6,157 bases of DNA from Deltaproteobacteria bacterium RBG_13_52_11 (lineage in GTDB: Bacteria > Desulfobacterota > B13-G15 > RBG-16-54-18): positions 144,071 to 150,227 of the forward strand of contig MGQF01000050.1 in NCBI GenBank assembly GCA_001797745.1, read 5' to 3'. The notes below the pieces were generated by a model. The model had not been told where the DNA came from and ran no database searches. It worked only from the letters and a program-made list of their open reading frames with translations. A program made the position numbers and the translations under genes. Position 1 is the stretch's first letter; each line of letters opens with the position of its first letter. Shown here in pieces: positions 5,839-6,157 of the stretch.

Positions 5839-6157
5839 TTAGCAGTCGACCGGGATGGCCAGGTTGTTGGCCTCGGTGCCACCCGAGGTGAAGAGGATTT
5901 CGTCGGGGTGGCAGGTCAGCAGAGAGGCGACCTGCTCGCGAGCGCGCTCCACCCCGCGCTTGGCGCGTTGTCCGTACATATGCCCGCTCGACGGGTTCCC
6001 GAAGTGCTCGCGCAGGTAGGGGAGCATTGCCTCGACCACGGCGGGATGCAGCGGCGTCGTCGCGTTGTGGTCGAGGTAGATGGGACTTGGCTCCCGACTC
6101 AGTTTTGCCTCCTCAATCTCCGACGCCGGCTTGATCGCGCCGGGGGCGATGGCCTTC
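5839..6157 (-). pseudogene. Truncated cysteine desulfurase: N-terminal part only, 5' end off the right edge
   Basis: 105 codons are visible before a TAA at 5841-5839. The protein reads PIYLDHNATTP (residues 22-32 of the visible part), FGNPSSGHMYG, REQVASLL and LFTSGGTEANNLAI, the N-terminal PLP-fold segment of NifS/IscS enzymes. It then breaks off with PVDC and a stop. The PLP lysine and the catalytic cysteine, which would lie roughly 130 and 250 residues further on, are missing, so it cannot be a working desulfurase. About 22 residues precede the usual start with no ATG or GTG visible, so the frame starts beyond the window or is fused to something upstream. Its GC content is far higher than the complete desulfurase next door, and the protein differs throughout, so it is a homologue from another source, not a recent duplicate. 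It lies 11 nt upstream of arsR on the same strand. Confidence 0.8.

Noticed and set aside
5845..5850. GTCGAC hexamer (SalI-type site) near the desulfurase/arsR junction
   Set aside because: Could suggest a cloning chimera, but the hexamer is common by chance in GC-rich coding DNA and no vector sequence is seen. Chimerism is kept as an alternative under the composition finding.
3320..5850. Insertion sequence or integrative element around the AT-rich block
   Set aside because: No transposase or integrase gene, no terminal inverted repeats, and no convincing target duplication when the two edges are compared by eye.
1..6157. CRISPR array, tRNA or rRNA genes
   Set aside because: No regularly spaced repeats and no cloverleaf or rRNA-like segments were recognised on either strand.

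Overview
This is bacterial DNA, probably from an anaerobe or a metagenomic contig of one. The bacterial signs are a TPP riboswitch with an intrinsic-terminator platform, a sigma70-like promoter, Shine-Dalgarno sites and ATGA gene overlaps. The gene types (sulfide-type Thi4, ThiD-ThiN fusion, short ThiC, DsrE-like protein) are known mainly from methanogens, thermophiles and sulfur-metabolising anaerobes. I cannot name a taxon. All well-supported genes lie on the minus strand, so the window reads functionally from right to left.

Three composition blocks are visible by eye. Block A (about 1-3320) is GC-rich and carries a riboswitch-controlled thiamin operon: promoter (3080-3107), TPP aptamer (2965-3052), terminator hairpin (2912-2952), thi4, thiD-thiN fusion, then thiC running off the left edge. 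Together the three genes make thiamin phosphate: Thi4 the thiazole, ThiC the pyrimidine, ThiD its second phosphate, ThiN the coupling. No thiG/F/S/H or thiE is visible in the window, as expected with Thi4 and ThiN present.

Block B (about 3340-5830) is clearly more AT-rich and holds a tight four-gene unit read arsR -> PLP cysteine desulfurase -> DsrE-like protein -> class I SAM methyltransferase. I infer a sulfur (or selenium/thiol) handling unit: the desulfurase makes a persulfide, the DsrE-like protein may accept it, the methyltransferase may act on the product or a related thiol or metalloid, and the ArsR protein senses the trigger. This chemistry is not proven by the sequence.

Block C (about 5839-6157) is very GC-rich and encodes only the N-terminal part of a second, different cysteine desulfurase. 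It stops just after the conserved TSGGTEANN segment, 11 bases before the arsR start codon. The sharp composition change, the truncated homologue and the lack of a visible arsR promoter suggest that block B was transferred or rearranged into its present place, or that the contig is chimeric there. The opposite junction (about 3320-3375) has a methyltransferase tail overlapping the end of a small plus-strand ORF that may itself be frameshifted.

No tRNA, rRNA, CRISPR array, transposase or integrase was seen.
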